Origin: Candidatus Methylacidiphilum fumarolicum
GTDB taxonomy: Bacteria > Verrucomicrobiota > Verrucomicrobiia > Methylacidiphilales > Methylacidiphilaceae
Assembly: GCF_949774925.1 (NCBI RefSeq)
Contig: NZ_OX458932.1
Location: 1,674,001 to 1,738,000, forward strand
Length of the DNA: 64,000 nucleotides
Reading direction: 5' to 3'
Shown: piece by piece, positions 63,993 through 64,000 of the stretch
Layout: each line of letters starts with the position of its first letter
Numbering within the stretch: the stretch's first letter is position 1
Made by a program: the position numbers and the translations under genes
Notes under the pieces: model-generated
The model's database searches: none
What the model was told of the DNA's origin: nothing
The model's input: the letters and a program-made list of their open reading frames with translations, nothing else

Positions 63993-64000
63993 TATCTATA

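Noticed and set aside
1-64000. CRISPR array or prophage
   Set aside because: No regularly spaced short repeats and no phage structural or integrase genes were seen. The repeats found are transposon-derived.

Overview
The window is from a methane-oxidising verrucomicrobium of the Methylacidiphilum type. The evidence is a tandem pair of pmoCAB operons whose PmoB proteins have the verrucomicrobial pattern (copper-site histidines replaced), an extra pmoC, AT-rich host DNA with scattered GC-rich IS200/IS605 insertions, and many short operons. The genus is inferred from these features; no database search was possible.

Layout. 1-2.7 kb: end of a NarL-type two-component system and a membrane protein. 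2.7-6 kb: tRNA-Glu, a DUF763 gene and an IS200/IS605 element whose tnpB carries an in-frame amber stop. 6-16.3 kb: an Na+/H+ antiporter-like gene, a biotin operon (amidohydrolase-bioF-bioA), a PAP2 phosphatase, a copper P-type ATPase and asd. 16.5-20.1 kb: a bactofilin and a three-gene envelope operon consisting of a YdbH-like protein, a YnbE-YdbL fusion lipoprotein and a secreted protein. 20.1-23.5 kb: a four-gene copper operon (DUF3347 protein, Met/His-rich protein, multicopper oxidase, PmoD-like membrane protein). 24-30 kb: YSC84, MsbA-like ABC transporter, alpha/beta hydrolase, a possible double-psi-barrel protein, a coiled-coil protein and tRNA-Gly. 30.9-34.8 kb: a TonB receptor flanked by decayed insertion sequences. 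35.6-39.2 kb: pntAA-pntAB-pntB and a protoglobin.

39.2-47.3 kb is the most unusual part: five consecutive minus-strand genes encoding a 1012-residue tubulin/FtsZ-like GTPase, two zinc-ribbon single-pass membrane proteins (one with a phosphate-binding-protein-like domain and an OmpA domain, one with a glycine zipper and a proline-rich tail) and two paralogous membrane proteins at the two ends. I do not recognise this as a characterised system. 47.4-53 kb holds tRNA-Cys, a TPR protein, a decayed TnpB transposon that appears to be the parent of two 300-bp internally deleted copies elsewhere in the window, and pgl-zwf.

53.2-64 kb is the particulate methane monooxygenase region, all transcribed right to left: pmoC-pmoA-pmoB, a second pmoC-pmoA-pmoB, then, past a broken transposase, an orphan pmoC followed by a PmoD-like gene. 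Each pmoC has a hairpin in its leader and another directly after the gene. The orphan pmoC and the middle pmoC are nearly identical over long tracts, with clustered differences suggesting gene conversion. The copper operon, CopA and the PmoD-like proteins fit the copper requirement of pMMO. Transhydrogenase plus zwf/pgl would serve NADPH balance.
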